Part shown: positions 42,979-52,151 of the stretch, piece by piece
Numbering within the stretch: the stretch's first letter is position 1
Layout of the letters: each line of letters opens with the position of its first letter
Assembly (NCBI RefSeq): GCF_963675985.1
Contig: NZ_OY780957.1
Coordinates: forward strand, 1,224,001 to 1,288,000
Origin: an uncultured Roseibium sp.
GTDB taxonomy: Bacteria > Pseudomonadota > Alphaproteobacteria > Rhizobiales > Stappiaceae
Direction of reading: 5' to 3'
DNA length: 64,000 nucleotides
Translations under genes and position numbers: made by a program
The notes under the pieces: model-generated
Told to the model about the DNA's origin: nothing
Database searches by the model: none
Seen by the model: only the letters and a program-made list of their open reading frames with translations

Positions 42979-44295
42979 TTGGACCAAATCACAGCGATCC
43001 TTGACCGCCTCCTGGCGCTTCACCCCAAGGAAATCGATCTGTCCCTCGGCAGGATGCACCGCCTCCTGAAGACACTGGGCTCTCCGGAAAAGCGCCTGCC
43101 TCCGACGATTCACATTGCCGGAACCAACGGCAAGGGGTCGGTGACCGCGACGCTGCGCGCCATTCTGGAAGCGGACGGAAAGCGCTGTCACGTCTATACC
43201 TCGCCTCACCTGGTGTCCTTCAACGAGCGCATCCGGCTCGGTACCGACGGAAAATTCGTCTCCGATCCGAAGCTGTTTGACGCGCTTTACCGTTGTGAGG
43301 AAGCCAACGCAGGTGAGGAGATTACCTTTTTCGAAATCACAACGGCGGCGGCCCTGCTGTTGTTCGCGGAAAACCCGGCGGATGTCCTGCTTCTCGAAGT
43401 GGGACTCGGCGGACGTCTCGACGCCACCAATGTCGTCGATACTCCGGTTGCCTCCGTGATTACGCCGATTTCCATGGACCATGAGAAGTTCCTGGGCGGG
43501 TCGCTTGAAGAAATCGCTGCCGAGAAGGCGGGAATTTTCAAACGCGGATGTCCGGCGGTCGTCGCTCCTCAGGACGAGGTCGTGCAGGCGGAAATCGAAC
43601 GAGTGGCGAAAAGGACCGGAACGCCGCTCCTGAGTTTCGGCCAGGACTTCTTTGCCATGCAGGATCAGGGGCGTCTCGCCTATCAGGATGAAACCGGCTT
43701 GTGCGACCTGCCGCTGTCCAATCTGCCGGGAGCCCATCAGGTAACCAACGCGGCCCTTGCGATCGCCGCCTTGAAGGCCGCGGACTTGTGGCCCGGCGAG
43801 GAGATCGCCGAAAAAGGCCTGAGATCTGTCAACTGGCCGGGCCGGCTTCAGATGCTCACCCATGGTCCACTCGTCAGGAAATGCCCGAAGAATTCCGAAA
43901 TCTGGGTCGATGGCGGGCATAATCCGGGGGCGGGTGTTTCCATTGCCGCTTTCATGGGAGAGCAGGAGGAACACAATCCCAAACCGCTTTACCTGATCAC
44001 GGGCATGCTGACGACCAAGGATCCGGTCGGCTTTTTCCGTCCCTTCGAGGGACTTGTCCGGCATGTGGGAACGGTTCCGATCACAACGTCGACGACCGCA
44101 CGGGATCCTTTCGAACTTGCCGATTTCGCGCGGGCCGCCGGCCTGGAGGCAACGCCTTTTGCCTCGCTGGACGAAGCTATTGCCGATATTGTCGCTTGTG
44201 CCGGGAAGGATGGCGAGCCGCCCCGCATCCTGTTTTGCGGATCGCTCTATCTGGCCGGCGAAATTCTGGCGCGGAACGGTATGGCACCCAGATAG
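42979..44295 (+). CDS. folC: Dihydrofolate synthase / folylpolyglutamate synthase
   Basis: 438 residues from TTG 42979, chosen because GGGAGGGA lies 5-11 bp upstream; a TTG at 42961 would put the ribosome-binding site inside the gene. It adds glutamate to dihydropteroate and folates. The ATP loop is HIAGTNGKGSVTA (about residue 45), followed by SPHLVSFNERI, the central GLGGRLDATN and the late VDGGHNPGAG. The trpA-accD-folC order is common in alphaproteobacteria. Confidence 0.95.
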   Translation: MDQITAILDRLLALHPKEIDLSLGRMHRLLKTLGSPEKRLPPTIHIAGTNGKGSVTATLRAILEADGKRCHVYTSPHLVSFNERIRLGTDGKFVSDPKLFDALYRCEEANAGEEITFFEITTAAALLLFAENPADVLLLEVGLGGRLDATNVVDTPVASVITPISMDHEKFLGGSLEEIAAEKAGIFKRGCPAVVAPQDEVVQAEIERVAKRTGTPLLSFGQDFFAMQDQGRLAYQDETGLCDLPLSNLPGAHQVTNAALAIAALKAADLWPGEEIAEKGLRSVNWPGRLQMLTHGPLVRKCPKNSEIWVDGGHNPGAGVSIAAFMGEQEEHNPKPLYLITGMLTTKDPVGFFRPFEGLVRHVGTVPITTSTTARDPFELADFARAAGLEATPFASLDEAIADIVACAGKDGEPPRILFCGSLYLAGEILARNGMAPR

Positions 44296-44337
44296 CCGAG
44301 TCCGGTCGACCGGGTCTCGCGCCCCAAAGAGGACGGT

Positions 44338-45591
44338 ATGCTGAGACGAACCAAAGTTGTTTGCGCCGCTTTTGCGGTGTCCATGCTCTTCCTTGCAACG
44401 GCGGAAGCGTTCTCGGACAATTTCGAGACACCTCCGGAACAGGATCCGGGAATGGTTCTGGGCAATCTGGCATCCGGACCGGGGTACGGGGTGCTGACCC
44501 CGGTGCGCAGTGACGGCTTTCTGCGGGTCTATGACCTGAAAACGCAATTCGGAACGGAACATGTGGTTGGCGACGGCCTGCTGAAGCTCCGGATCCACGA
44601 AATTGCCGCCTACACGGCCCTCAAAAGTCTCGAATCACAGCAAAGCTTTGTCGACGGCCTCAAGGAAGCCGCCAAGAAGCCGGCGGAATTCGTGGAAAGC
44701 ACGGTGACCGATCCTCTGGGAACGGCCAAGTCGACGGTATCGGGTGTCGGCAGGCTGTTCGGCCGGATCTCGAAGGGGGTGGAGAAAGCGGTCACCGGGG
44801 AAACCACGTCTCCCGGCGAACTGGCCGCCATCGTGACAGGCCGGGATAGGGCGCGAAGGGAACTCGCCGTCAAGCTCGGCGTCGACCCCTACACCACCTA
44901 CCAGCCCTTGTCGGAGCAGCTGGACCGGGCCGCCACGGCCTCGACCGCCGGAAATCTGAGCGTTGGCGTGATCATGTCGCTGATCCCCGGCGGCATGATC
45001 ACCAATGTAGCCAGCTCGGCGGAAAGTCTCCGCGATCTCATCGTCGACAACACCCGGTCGGAACTGGAAGAGCGCACGGCGACCGTGCTGCGGGACCTGA
45101 ATATCTCTCAACGGGTGATCGATGACCTGGCCGCAAACGCGAACTACACGCCCACGGAGCGCGCGATCATCGCCTATCAGCTTCAGGCCATCAGCACCGT
45201 CGAGGGCCTCGAAATCCTGGTTGCCCGGGCAGCGGATACCAAAAACCGCGAAGAAGCCTATTTCCTTCTGCGCCGGATCGTTCTGACGGAACATTACAGC
45301 AGCACGGTTGCCAGCCTTTCGCAGATCCGGAAGATGGCCGATTTCCCGATCGCGATCCGGCGAGACGGCGGAGCGGCGCTTGTCATGCCGCTGGACATGC
45401 TGTCCTGGACAGCTTCGACCGCGAAGGCGTTTTCGGGCCTTCAGGACGGACTGTCCAGGTTGCCGTTCCCGCCGACCGGGGTCGATTTCCAGATCACCGG
45501 CGACATCACGTCCGATGCGGCCGAACGGCTGGCCTCCTTCGGCTGGGATGTCACCGCCGACCTGCCCATGCCCAAGGGACCGGTCTTTTAG
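44338..45591 (+). CDS. Unknown exported protein
   Basis: 417 residues beginning with a clear signal peptide (MLRRTKVVCAAFAVSMLFLA, cleavage near AEAFS). The rest is mostly helical, with KPAEFVESTVTDPLGTAKS, a repeated-looking hydrophobic segment GNLSVGVIMSLIPGGMITNV (about residue 220) that may be membrane-associated, and a C-terminal alpha/beta tail. I do not recognise a family. Codon use matches its GC-rich neighbours. It follows folC by 42 bp on the same strand and may be in the same transcript. It is probably periplasmic. Confidence 0.75.
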   Translation: MLRRTKVVCAAFAVSMLFLATAEAFSDNFETPPEQDPGMVLGNLASGPGYGVLTPVRSDGFLRVYDLKTQFGTEHVVGDGLLKLRIHEIAAYTALKSLESQQSFVDGLKEAAKKPAEFVESTVTDPLGTAKSTVSGVGRLFGRISKGVEKAVTGETTSPGELAAIVTGRDRARRELAVKLGVDPYTTYQPLSEQLDRAATASTAGNLSVGVIMSLIPGGMITNVASSAESLRDLIVDNTRSELEERTATVLRDLNISQRVIDDLAANANYTPTERAIIAYQLQAISTVEGLEILVARAADTKNREEAYFLLRRIVLTEHYSSTVASLSQIRKMADFPIAIRRDGGAALVMPLDMLSWTASTAKAFSGLQDGLSRLPFPPTGVDFQITGDITSDAAERLASFGWDVTADLPMPKGPVF

Positions 45592-45600
45592 GATCTGGTC

Positions 45601-46521
45601 CTAATCCGTCGCCGGACCGGTCAGCCCCGTCTCCCAGCCGATAATGGCGCGTTTGCGGGTCAGGCCCCAGTGATAGCCGCACAGGTTCCCCGTTCGGCCC
45701 AGAACTCGATGACAGGGAACCACGAAGGAGATCGGGTTCCGGCCGACCGCAGTTCCGACCGCGCGCGCGGCACTCGGTTTGCCGAGAGTGCGGGCAATAT
45801 CCGAATAGGTGGTCGCGCGCCCCATGGGGATCTTCAAAAGCGTCTGCCAGACCCGGATCTCGAAATCCGTTCCGATCAAAACGATGTTGAGCGGGGTTTC
45901 CTCCTGCCACAGCGTCGGATTGAAGATCCGCGCCGCGTAAGGGGCAGTTGCTTTCGCGTCCTCGGCGAATTGGGCCGCCGGCCAACGGGCGCGCATATCC
46001 TCGAAGGCCGCCTGTTCCTCGCCTGGATCGGCGAAGGCGAGCCCTGCCAGGCCCTTGTCGGTGACCATCAGCAGCACCTCGCCGAAGGGACAAGGATGGA
46101 TGCCGTAGGAAATGGTGAGCCCCTCGCCCCGGCTGCGGTAGGCGCCGGGCGTCATGGCCTCGTGGGTCACAAACAGGTCGTGCAGCCGGCTTGAGCCGGA
46201 AAGCCCAACCTCGAAGCTTGCATCGAGAACGCTGGCCGAATCCCGCAGCAAGGCTTTGGCATGATCCAGGGTGATGGCCTGCAGGAACTGTTTCGGTGTC
46301 AGTCCCGCCCAACGGGAAAAGACGCGCTGAAGCTGGATCGGCTGCAGCCCGGCCTCACAGGCTAGCTGTTCCAGGCTCGGCTGATCGCGCCAATGTTCCG
46401 TGATTCGCTCCAGCGTGCGGCGGACGACCAGGTAATCCTGTTCGGCCTGTTTGCCGACGGCGATCGGCTGCGGTTCGGGATCGAGGCTGGAAAGGTCAAG
46501 TGGCTTGGTCATGGCAAACAC
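45601..46521 (-). CDS. AraC-type regulator fused to methylated-DNA-protein cysteine methyltransferase (Ada-like)
   Basis: 306 residues from the start at 46521, or 303 from ATG 46512. An AraC-type DNA-binding region (about residues 30-130, SLEQLACEAGLQPIQLQRVFSRW) is joined to an O6-methylguanine methyltransferase domain. That domain carries the acceptor Cys in VVPCHRVLG (about residue 274) and the arginine-finger region RAVGTAVGRNPI. Unlike E. coli Ada it lacks the N-terminal metal-binding Cys domain, so it cannot sense methylphosphotriesters that way. It is probably a repair enzyme with its own regulatory domain. It is convergent with the unknown exported protein. Confidence 0.88.
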   Translation of the reverse strand: MFAMTKPLDLSSLDPEPQPIAVGKQAEQDYLVVRRTLERITEHWRDQPSLEQLACEAGLQPIQLQRVFSRWAGLTPKQFLQAITLDHAKALLRDSASVLDASFEVGLSGSSRLHDLFVTHEAMTPGAYRSRGEGLTISYGIHPCPFGEVLLMVTDKGLAGLAFADPGEEQAAFEDMRARWPAAQFAEDAKATAPYAARIFNPTLWQEETPLNIVLIGTDFEIRVWQTLLKIPMGRATTYSDIARTLGKPSAARAVGTAVGRNPISFVVPCHRVLGRTGNLCGYHWGLTRKRAIIGWETGLTGPATD

Positions 46522-46606
46522 GTCTGTTTCTGGCTGATTGCCTGCGACTCTAGGCGCCTTGGGTGCTGATCGCTACCCGATTTGCGAGCGGCCGCCCGAT
46601 CCGTTT

Positions 46607-47065
46607 TCAAGGCGCACGGTCGAAATCGGATGCGGAAACCGCGGGTCCCTTGCGGGTGGATAGCAGCAGGTTGCTTTCCGAGCCGGCAATGCCCTCGATC
46701 AGCCGGATGCGGTTCAGGACATCGTCGAAGGCTGCCAGGTCCCGGGTCGCGATGTCGAGCACCAGATCCCATTTGCCGTTGGTGGAATGAATGGCCCGAA
46801 CCTCGGTCAGGGCCGTCAGGGCGCGCACGACCGGTTCGGTATTGCGTCCGGCCACTTCGACCAGCATGACCGCACGGATCGGCAGGTCGCGCCAGTCATC
46901 GCGCAGAACGGCGGTAAATCCAAGAATTTCGCCGCTTTCCTGCAAACGCTCCATGCGGGCGCGAACGGTCGCCCGTGAGATCTTCAGATCCTTCGCCAGA
47001 TCCGAGACCGAGCGGCGGCCGTCAGACCGCAAGGCGGAAATCAATTGAAGGTCGAGATCGTCCAT
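46607..47065 (-). CDS. Lrp/AsnC-family regulator of the arginine catabolic genes
   Basis: 152 residues. An N-terminal winged helix-turn-helix (LDLQLISALRSDGRRSVSDLAKDLKISRATVRARM is its span; about residues 3-37) is followed by the RAM effector-binding domain with VRAIHSTNGKWDLVLDI. It is divergent from the arginase gene across a 148 bp gap with palindromic sites, so it most likely senses arginine or ornithine and controls arginase and ornithine cyclodeaminase. The effector is inferred from context. Confidence 0.88.
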   Translation of the reverse strand: MDDLDLQLISALRSDGRRSVSDLAKDLKISRATVRARMERLQESGEILGFTAVLRDDWRDLPIRAVMLVEVAGRNTEPVVRALTALTEVRAIHSTNGKWDLVLDIATRDLAAFDDVLNRIRLIEGIAGSESNLLLSTRKGPAVSASDFDRAP

Positions 47066-47077
47066 CAGCGGTTCGAG

Positions 47078-47134
47078 TTATCATTATGAAAATAGATATT
47101 TGTCAAAATGATAAATTACGGCGCAAATTTGCGC
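47078..47134. promoter_or_regulatory. Candidate Lrp operator(s) in the arginase promoter
   Basis: There is an inverted repeat TTATCATT (47078-47085) / AATGATAA (47107-47114) with 21 bp between the arms, and a perfect 14-bp palindrome GCGCAAATTTGCGC (47121-47134). Both are in the divergent gap between the Lrp-type regulator and arginase, which is AT-rich relative to the surroundings. I infer regulator-binding sites; nothing else explains the symmetry. Confidence 0.55.
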
Positions 47135-47213
47135 AACCGTCCGGATTCACTCCGCCATATCTTTGCGGCATTCTGAAGCACTCAGGACTTGATGGGTATG
47201 GAGGGCAGATCGG

Positions 47214-48149
47214 TTGGCACCGCAGGATATCGTATTGGTTGGAGCGCCTATAGAGGCCGGCGCCGGACGGCCCGGCTGCCTGATGGGCCCGGACGCCTAT
47301 CGCACCGCCGGCCTTGCGGAAAACCTGCAGGCGCTGGGCCATGAAGTCCAGGATCTGGGCAATCTGGTACCCGAGATCGATGCGGGTTCAGTGGCACCGA
47401 ATGGCGTGATCCGGAACTTCGCCGAAGTCGCCGGCTGGACGAAAGTCCTGCATGACTGCGCACGGCAGCTGGGCAGCGAGGCGGCCTTTCCGATCTATAT
47501 GGGCGGCGATCACGCCCTTGCGCTTGGAACGGTCACCGGCCAGGCGGCCAGTGCCGCCGCCAAGGGCCGCCTGCTATTCGTGCTCTGGCTCGACGCCCAT
47601 TCCGATTTTCACACCTTCAGCTCGACCGAAAGCGGCAATTTGCACGGAACGCCGCTTGCCTATGCCTGCGGCCTGCCCGGCTTTGACGATCTGCTCGGCC
47701 GGCCGCTTGAGCACGTCGTCGATCCGGAAAATGTCGAGATCCTCGGCGTGCGCTCCATCGACCGCCAGGAACGGGAACTGCTCGTCGCCCATGGTGTCGG
47801 CGTCAGCGACATGCGGGCGATCGACGAAGAAGGCGTCGCCGTCCTGCTGAAGCCGTTCTTGAAGCGGGTGGCCGATGCCGACGGCCTTTTGCACGTCAGC
47901 CTCGACGTCGATTTTCTCGATCCCGACATCGCGCCCGCGGTCGGCACGACCGTTCCCGGCGGTGCGACCTTCCGCGAGGCCCATCTGGTCATGGAGATGC
48001 TCCATGACAGCGGTCTGGTTACCTCGCTCGACCTCGTCGAACTGAACCCCTTCCTGGACGAACGCGGCCGGACCGCGCGTCTCATGGTCGAACTGACCGC
48101 GAGCCTCTTCGGCCGCCGTGTGTTCGACCGTCCGACCCGGAGCTTTTAA
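47214..48149 (+). CDS. rocF: Arginase
   Basis: 311 residues, TTG start at 47214 preceded by GGAGGG. It hydrolyses arginine to ornithine and urea using a binuclear Mn centre. The metal ligands are visible in GGDHALALG (His), DAHSDFHT (Asp-x-His-x-Asp) and SLDVDFLDP (Asp-x-Asp). It is followed 2 bp later by ornithine cyclodeaminase, so the pair converts arginine to ornithine to proline. The gene symbol is by analogy, because alphaproteobacterial arginases are also called arcA. Confidence 0.9.
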   Translation: MAPQDIVLVGAPIEAGAGRPGCLMGPDAYRTAGLAENLQALGHEVQDLGNLVPEIDAGSVAPNGVIRNFAEVAGWTKVLHDCARQLGSEAAFPIYMGGDHALALGTVTGQAASAAAKGRLLFVLWLDAHSDFHTFSSTESGNLHGTPLAYACGLPGFDDLLGRPLEHVVDPENVEILGVRSIDRQERELLVAHGVGVSDMRAIDEEGVAVLLKPFLKRVADADGLLHVSLDVDFLDPDIAPAVGTTVPGGATFREAHLVMEMLHDSGLVTSLDLVELNPFLDERGRTARLMVELTASLFGRRVFDRPTRSF

Positions 48150-48151
48150 TC

Positions 48152-49261
48152 ATGACACTCAATGAAAACGGCCTCGCCCCATCGGCCACCATCCTCTCCG
48201 CGCTGGCCCCCTCAGATCTGGCCTATGTGCCTTTCGTCAGCGTCGACAACATGATGAAGAATCTGCTGGCCATTGGCGTCGAGGAATTCATCGAAGGTCT
48301 CGCCGGTTATATCGAGGAGGATTTCCGGCGCTGGGAAAGCTTCGACAAGAAACCGCGCATTCCCGCCCATGCGCCCCAGGGCGTGATCGAATTGATGCCG
48401 ACCAGCGACGGTAAGACCTTCGGCTTCAAATACGTCAACGGCCATCCGGGAAACACGAAAAGCGGCCGGCAGACCGTCACCGGGTTCGGTGTCCTGTCCG
48501 ATCTGTCGAACGGCTATCCGCTTCTCTTTACCGAAATGACGATCCTCACCGCCCTGCGCACAGCGGCGAATTCCGCCCTTGCCGCGAAATACCTGGCGCG
48601 CGAGGAGTCTCGCACCATGGCGATCATCGGCAATGGTGCCCAGTCGGATTTTCAGGCGCTCGCCTTCAAGGCGTTGCTCGGCATCACCGAAATCCGCGCC
48701 TATGACATCGATTTTCAGGCAAGTCTGCGCCTGTCGCGCAATCTGGCAGGCTCGGGCATCGACGTGACGGTATGCAAATCGGCAGAAGATGCCATCGAAG
48801 GCGCCGACATCATCACCACCGTGACCGCGGATAAACGCTCTGCCACGATCCTGACCGACAACATGGTCGGCCCCGGCGTCCACATCAACGCGGTCGGCGG
48901 CGATTGCCCGGGCAAGACGGAACTGCACAAGGACATCCTGATGCGCTCCGATATCTTCGTGGAATTCCCGGACCAGACCTGGATCGAGGGCGAATGCCAG
49001 CAATTGCCGCGCGACCATCCGGTAACCGAACTGTGGCAGGTCTATTCCGGTGCGGCACCGGGCCGGACGTCGCACGACAGCATCACCCTGTTCGACAGCG
49101 TCGGCTTCGCCGTGGAAGACTTTGCAGCCCTGCGCTACGTCCATGACCTGTTGCCGAAGACCGGCCATTTCGAAAAGCTCGACCTGCTCGCAGATCCGGA
49201 CGACCCGCGCGACCTGTTCGGCATGGTGCTTCGGTCGCAAAAAGCCGAAGCAGCGGCCTGA
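48152..49261 (+). CDS. ocd: Ornithine cyclodeaminase
   Basis: 369 residues. An NAD-dependent enzyme converting ornithine to proline and ammonia. TVTGFGVLSDLSNGYPLL, the Rossmann segment AIIGNGAQSDFQALAF and HINAVGGDCPGKTEL (acid/base Asp region) match the family. It is a little longer than the usual 350 residues because of a C-terminal extension with HFEKLDLLADPDDPRDL. The 2 bp gap after arginase implies one transcript. Confidence 0.9.
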   Translation: MTLNENGLAPSATILSALAPSDLAYVPFVSVDNMMKNLLAIGVEEFIEGLAGYIEEDFRRWESFDKKPRIPAHAPQGVIELMPTSDGKTFGFKYVNGHPGNTKSGRQTVTGFGVLSDLSNGYPLLFTEMTILTALRTAANSALAAKYLAREESRTMAIIGNGAQSDFQALAFKALLGITEIRAYDIDFQASLRLSRNLAGSGIDVTVCKSAEDAIEGADIITTVTADKRSATILTDNMVGPGVHINAVGGDCPGKTELHKDILMRSDIFVEFPDQTWIEGECQQLPRDHPVTELWQVYSGAAPGRTSHDSITLFDSVGFAVEDFAALRYVHDLLPKTGHFEKLDLLADPDDPRDLFGMVLRSQKAEAAA

Positions 49262-49322
49262 ACGCCTCTTGCGGGGAACTCTCCGGACGCGTAGGACGAC
49301 GAGACGTTCGTGAGGGGAAGAC

Positions 49323-49742
49323 ATGCCGATGAACCGTACAGCTTTTCATCTGGCAAAACAGCGACTTGTGCTGGCCGTCGTCGTCATTGTGCTCGGTCTG
49401 GCGTTGAGGTTGCTCGGCTATCGAATCGGACTTCCGTTTTTCATCGTGAAATACGGCGGTTCGATGCTGTGGGGCATGATGGTCTTCTGGCTGGTCGGTG
49501 CGGTTCTGGCCGGGCGCGACGGACGTCTCCTGCTCGGATCGTCCGCGGTCCTTGCGGTCGCGGTCGAACTGATCCGGCTCTATCACACGCCCTGGCTGGA
49601 TGCCTTCCGCGCAACCTTCTTCGGGGCCTTGCTTCTGGGGCGGATCTTTTCGCTCTGGAACATTCTGGCCTATCTGATCGGCATCGTCCTGGCCTTCGGC
49701 CTGGAGTATGCGATCCGTAACCCCAGCCGCCGCACCGTCTGA
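49323..49742 (+). CDS. DUF2809 membrane protein
   Basis: 139 residues with about four transmembrane helices. KYGGSMLWGMMVFWLVGAVLA and the LIRLYHTPWLDAFRATFFGALLLGRIFS region are typical of DUF2809. Function is unknown; a porter or lipid-handling role has been guessed for related proteins but is not established. It lies 61 bp after ocd on the same strand and 10 bp from the convergent gshB. Confidence 0.8.
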   Translation: MPMNRTAFHLAKQRLVLAVVVIVLGLALRLLGYRIGLPFFIVKYGGSMLWGMMVFWLVGAVLAGRDGRLLLGSSAVLAVAVELIRLYHTPWLDAFRATFFGALLLGRIFSLWNILAYLIGIVLAFGLEYAIRNPSRRTV

Positions 49743-49752
49743 AAACCAGGCC

Positions 49753-50697
49753 TCAGCCGGCGACCTTGGCTTCCAGAACGTCCCAGACCCTGGCCGCCAC
49801 ATCGGGCCCGCCCAGGTTCCGGATGGCGCGTATGCCCGTCGGGGCGGTGACGTTGATTTCCGTCAGCCAGCCGTCGATCACGTCGATGCCAACCAGGATC
49901 AGGCCTTTTTCCCGCAAGGATGGGCCGAGTCTCTCGCAGATGTGCCGTTCGCGGTCGGTCAGGTCGCTGTCCGTCGGCGCACCGCCGCGCACCATGTTGG
50001 ACCTGAGGTCGCCCTTGGCCGGAACCCGGTTGACCGCGCCGGCAAATTCGCCGTCGACGAGCAGGATGCGCTTGTCGCCGTGCTTCACGTTCGGCAGGAA
50101 TTGCTGGATCACCCAGGGTTCGCGGAACGTGGCGGCGAAGAAATCGTAGAGCGAGCCGTAATTGAGATCGTCCGCCGTGATCCGGAACACGGCCGCACCG
50201 CCGTGGCCAAACAGCGGCTTCATGACGATATCGCCGTATTCGGCGCGGAACAGGTCAATTTCCGCCTTGTCGCGGGTGATCAGCGTCGGCGGCATCAGGT
50301 CGGCGAATTCGGTGACGAACAGTTTTTCCGGTGCGTTGCGCACTTCCACCGGATCGTTGACCACCAGTGTCTGCGGATGGATTTTCTGCAGGATGTGGGT
50401 CGCCGCAATATAGGAGAGGTCGAACGGCGGATCCTGGCGCATCAGCACCACGTCCATCTCGGCCATGTTGAAGCGCTCTTTTTCCCCGAGGCTGAAATGG
50501 TTGCCCTTCTCGTCGCGGACCGTCACCGGCTCCAGCGCGCAGAAGACGTCGTTGCCGATCATGGCCAGCCGGTCGGGCGTGTAGTGATAAAGCGTGTGGC
50601 CGCGGGCCTGTGCTTCCAGCATCAGCGCAAAGGCACTGTCGCCGGCAATATTGATCGAGGAAATATGGTCCATCTGGACCGCGACCTTGAGGGTCAT
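49753..50697 (-). CDS. gshB: Glutathione synthetase
   Basis: 314 residues from the ATG at 50697 (MTLKVAVQMDH); a 28-residue in-frame upstream stretch is dropped. An ATP-grasp enzyme that joins gamma-glutamylcysteine and glycine. ATP-binding KPLFGHGGAAVFRI (about residue 155) and the late WLTEINVTAPTGIRAI are conserved. It has an enzyme-typical length. The gene sits between DUF2809 and yraN. Confidence 0.94.
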   Translation of the reverse strand: MTLKVAVQMDHISSINIAGDSAFALMLEAQARGHTLYHYTPDRLAMIGNDVFCALEPVTVRDEKGNHFSLGEKERFNMAEMDVVLMRQDPPFDLSYIAATHILQKIHPQTLVVNDPVEVRNAPEKLFVTEFADLMPPTLITRDKAEIDLFRAEYGDIVMKPLFGHGGAAVFRITADDLNYGSLYDFFAATFREPWVIQQFLPNVKHGDKRILLVDGEFAGAVNRVPAKGDLRSNMVRGGAPTDSDLTDRERHICERLGPSLREKGLILVGIDVIDGWLTEINVTAPTGIRAIRNLGGPDVAARVWDVLEAKVAG

Positions 50698-50811
50698 TGA
50701 AAGTCTCCCGGCGGGCGCGCTTGAGTGAGCGCATTGGGATGAGTGTCTGTTGTGGGAATGATATGCGACTGCCAAGGCCATTTGTCCAGAAGGGCCGTGC
50801 GAACAGAGCGT

Positions 50812-51207
50812 TTAACCGAAAGCCTCGAAGGCATTGGCGATCCGCTCCGGCCAGCGCCATGGGCGCACGATCATGACATCGAAACGCAGCGTGTAGAACC
50901 CGGCCTTCGGATGTTCCGCCACGAAGATCTTTGCCGCATTCGCGATCCTGCGCTGGCTGGCCGGTGTGACCGCGTCGAGAGCGGCTTCCCGTGTTTTCCG
51001 GGCCTTGACCTCGATGAAGGCGACCGTCTTGCGTCTCTTGGCGATCAGGTCGATTTCGCCGGCCTTGGTCTTGTAGCGGCTTTTCAGGATGCGCCAGCCG
51101 GTGAGCCTGAGCGCCCAGGCGGCCCGGGTCTCGGCGGAAAGACCCAGGGCATGAGCCTTGCGCCGTCTGTTCTGCCGGTCCTGATTGGACCCTGACCCGG
51201 TTCGCAC
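50812..51207 (-). CDS. yraN: UPF0102/YraN-family protein
   Basis: 131 residues, with GTG start at 51207, 2 bp after rsmI. GEIDLIAKRRKTVAFIEVKAR is the restriction-endonuclease-like signature (E..D..F.EVK.R), so a nuclease-type fold is likely, with in vivo function unsettled. rsmI-yraN adjacency is conserved across proteobacteria. The Arg/Lys-rich N-terminal 20 residues are less conserved. Confidence 0.9.
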   Translation of the reverse strand: MRTGSGSNQDRQNRRRKAHALGLSAETRAAWALRLTGWRILKSRYKTKAGEIDLIAKRRKTVAFIEVKARKTREAALDAVTPASQRRIANAAKIFVAEHPKAGFYTLRFDVMIVRPWRWPERIANAFEAFG

Positions 51208-51209
51208 GA

Positions 51210-52151
51210 TCAGCCTCCGTCCGCTTTCAGGTCCAGCGCCCGCTTGTAGAGGTCGTTGCGGTCGAGACCGGTCTGTTTCGCCACCTGTTTGGCTGCTGCA
51301 CTGACCGGCATCTCCTTGAGGGCCTGGCGAAGCAGCTCTTCCGCGTCTTCCTCGCTGGCTTCCTGGCTGTCCTGCGGCGGACCAAGCAGAATGACGATTT
51401 CCCCTTTGGGCGGGTCGCCGGCGAATTTATCTGCGAGCTCGGCGAGCGTGCCCCGCTCGAAAGTCTCGAACCGCTTGGTCAGCTCCCGGGCGACGACGGC
51501 TTCGCGCTCGGGACCCATGATCTCTGCCATGGTGACAAGGGTCGCTCCCAGGCGTCGGGGCGATTCGAACAGGATCACGGTGGCCGGAATGGCGGCCAGT
51601 TCAGCTAGGCGGGTTTTCTTCGGACCGCCCTTTTGCGGCAGAAACCCGGCAAACAGCACCGTATCGCTCGGCAGTCCGGAACCGACGAGACCGGCAAGCG
51701 GCGCGGAGGCTCCGGGGATCGGGATGACCTTATGGCCGGCTTCCAGCACATCCCGGACCAGTCTGTAACCCGGATCGGAGACCAGCGGCGTACCCGCATC
51801 GCTGACCAGGGCGACCGCCTCGCCCTTTTCCAGCGCGGCCAGGATCTTCGGCCGCTGCTTGTCCGCATTGTGCTCGTGATAGGGCATCAGCGGTGTCTTC
51901 AGGCCGAAACGATGGGTCAGGGTGCCCGTGACGCGCGTATCCTCGCAGGCGATCACGGCGGATGCGGCCAGGGTTTCCAGCGCACGCACCGTGATGTCGC
52001 CCAGGTTGCCGATGGGCGTGGCGACAATATAGAGCCCCGCCTCCAGCCGTGGCGCGCTGAAATCGTGTTCGCCTATGATGAACCGTCGGCTGGCCCGCTC
52101 GTCGGCGCCAGTCCTAGCCCCGGTCTCGGCTTTGGCAAAGTCTTTCGTCAT
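51210..52151 (-). CDS. rsmI: 16S rRNA 2'-O-ribose C1402 methyltransferase RsmI
   Basis: 313 residues from ATG 52151; the frame is open upstream without similarity. It methylates the 2'-O of C1402 in 16S rRNA. The tetrapyrrole-methylase-like core has LYIVATPIGNLGDIT (about residue 47), VSDAGTPLVSDPG, and IPGASAPLAGLVGSGLP. The 46-residue N-terminal extension is of low complexity. It is divergent from the LppC-type gene and coupled to yraN. Confidence 0.95.
   Translation of the reverse strand: MTKDFAKAETGARTGADERASRRFIIGEHDFSAPRLEAGLYIVATPIGNLGDITVRALETLAASAVIACEDTRVTGTLTHRFGLKTPLMPYHEHNADKQRPKILAALEKGEAVALVSDAGTPLVSDPGYRLVRDVLEAGHKVIPIPGASAPLAGLVGSGLPSDTVLFAGFLPQKGGPKKTRLAELAAIPATVILFESPRRLGATLVTMAEIMGPEREAVVARELTKRFETFERGTLAELADKFAGDPPKGEIVILLGPPQDSQEASEEDAEELLRQALKEMPVSAAAKQVAKQTGLDRNDLYKRALDLKADGG

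Noticed and set aside
42679..44598. 639-codon open frame antisense to folC
   Set aside because: It covers a clear folC gene and has shadow composition.
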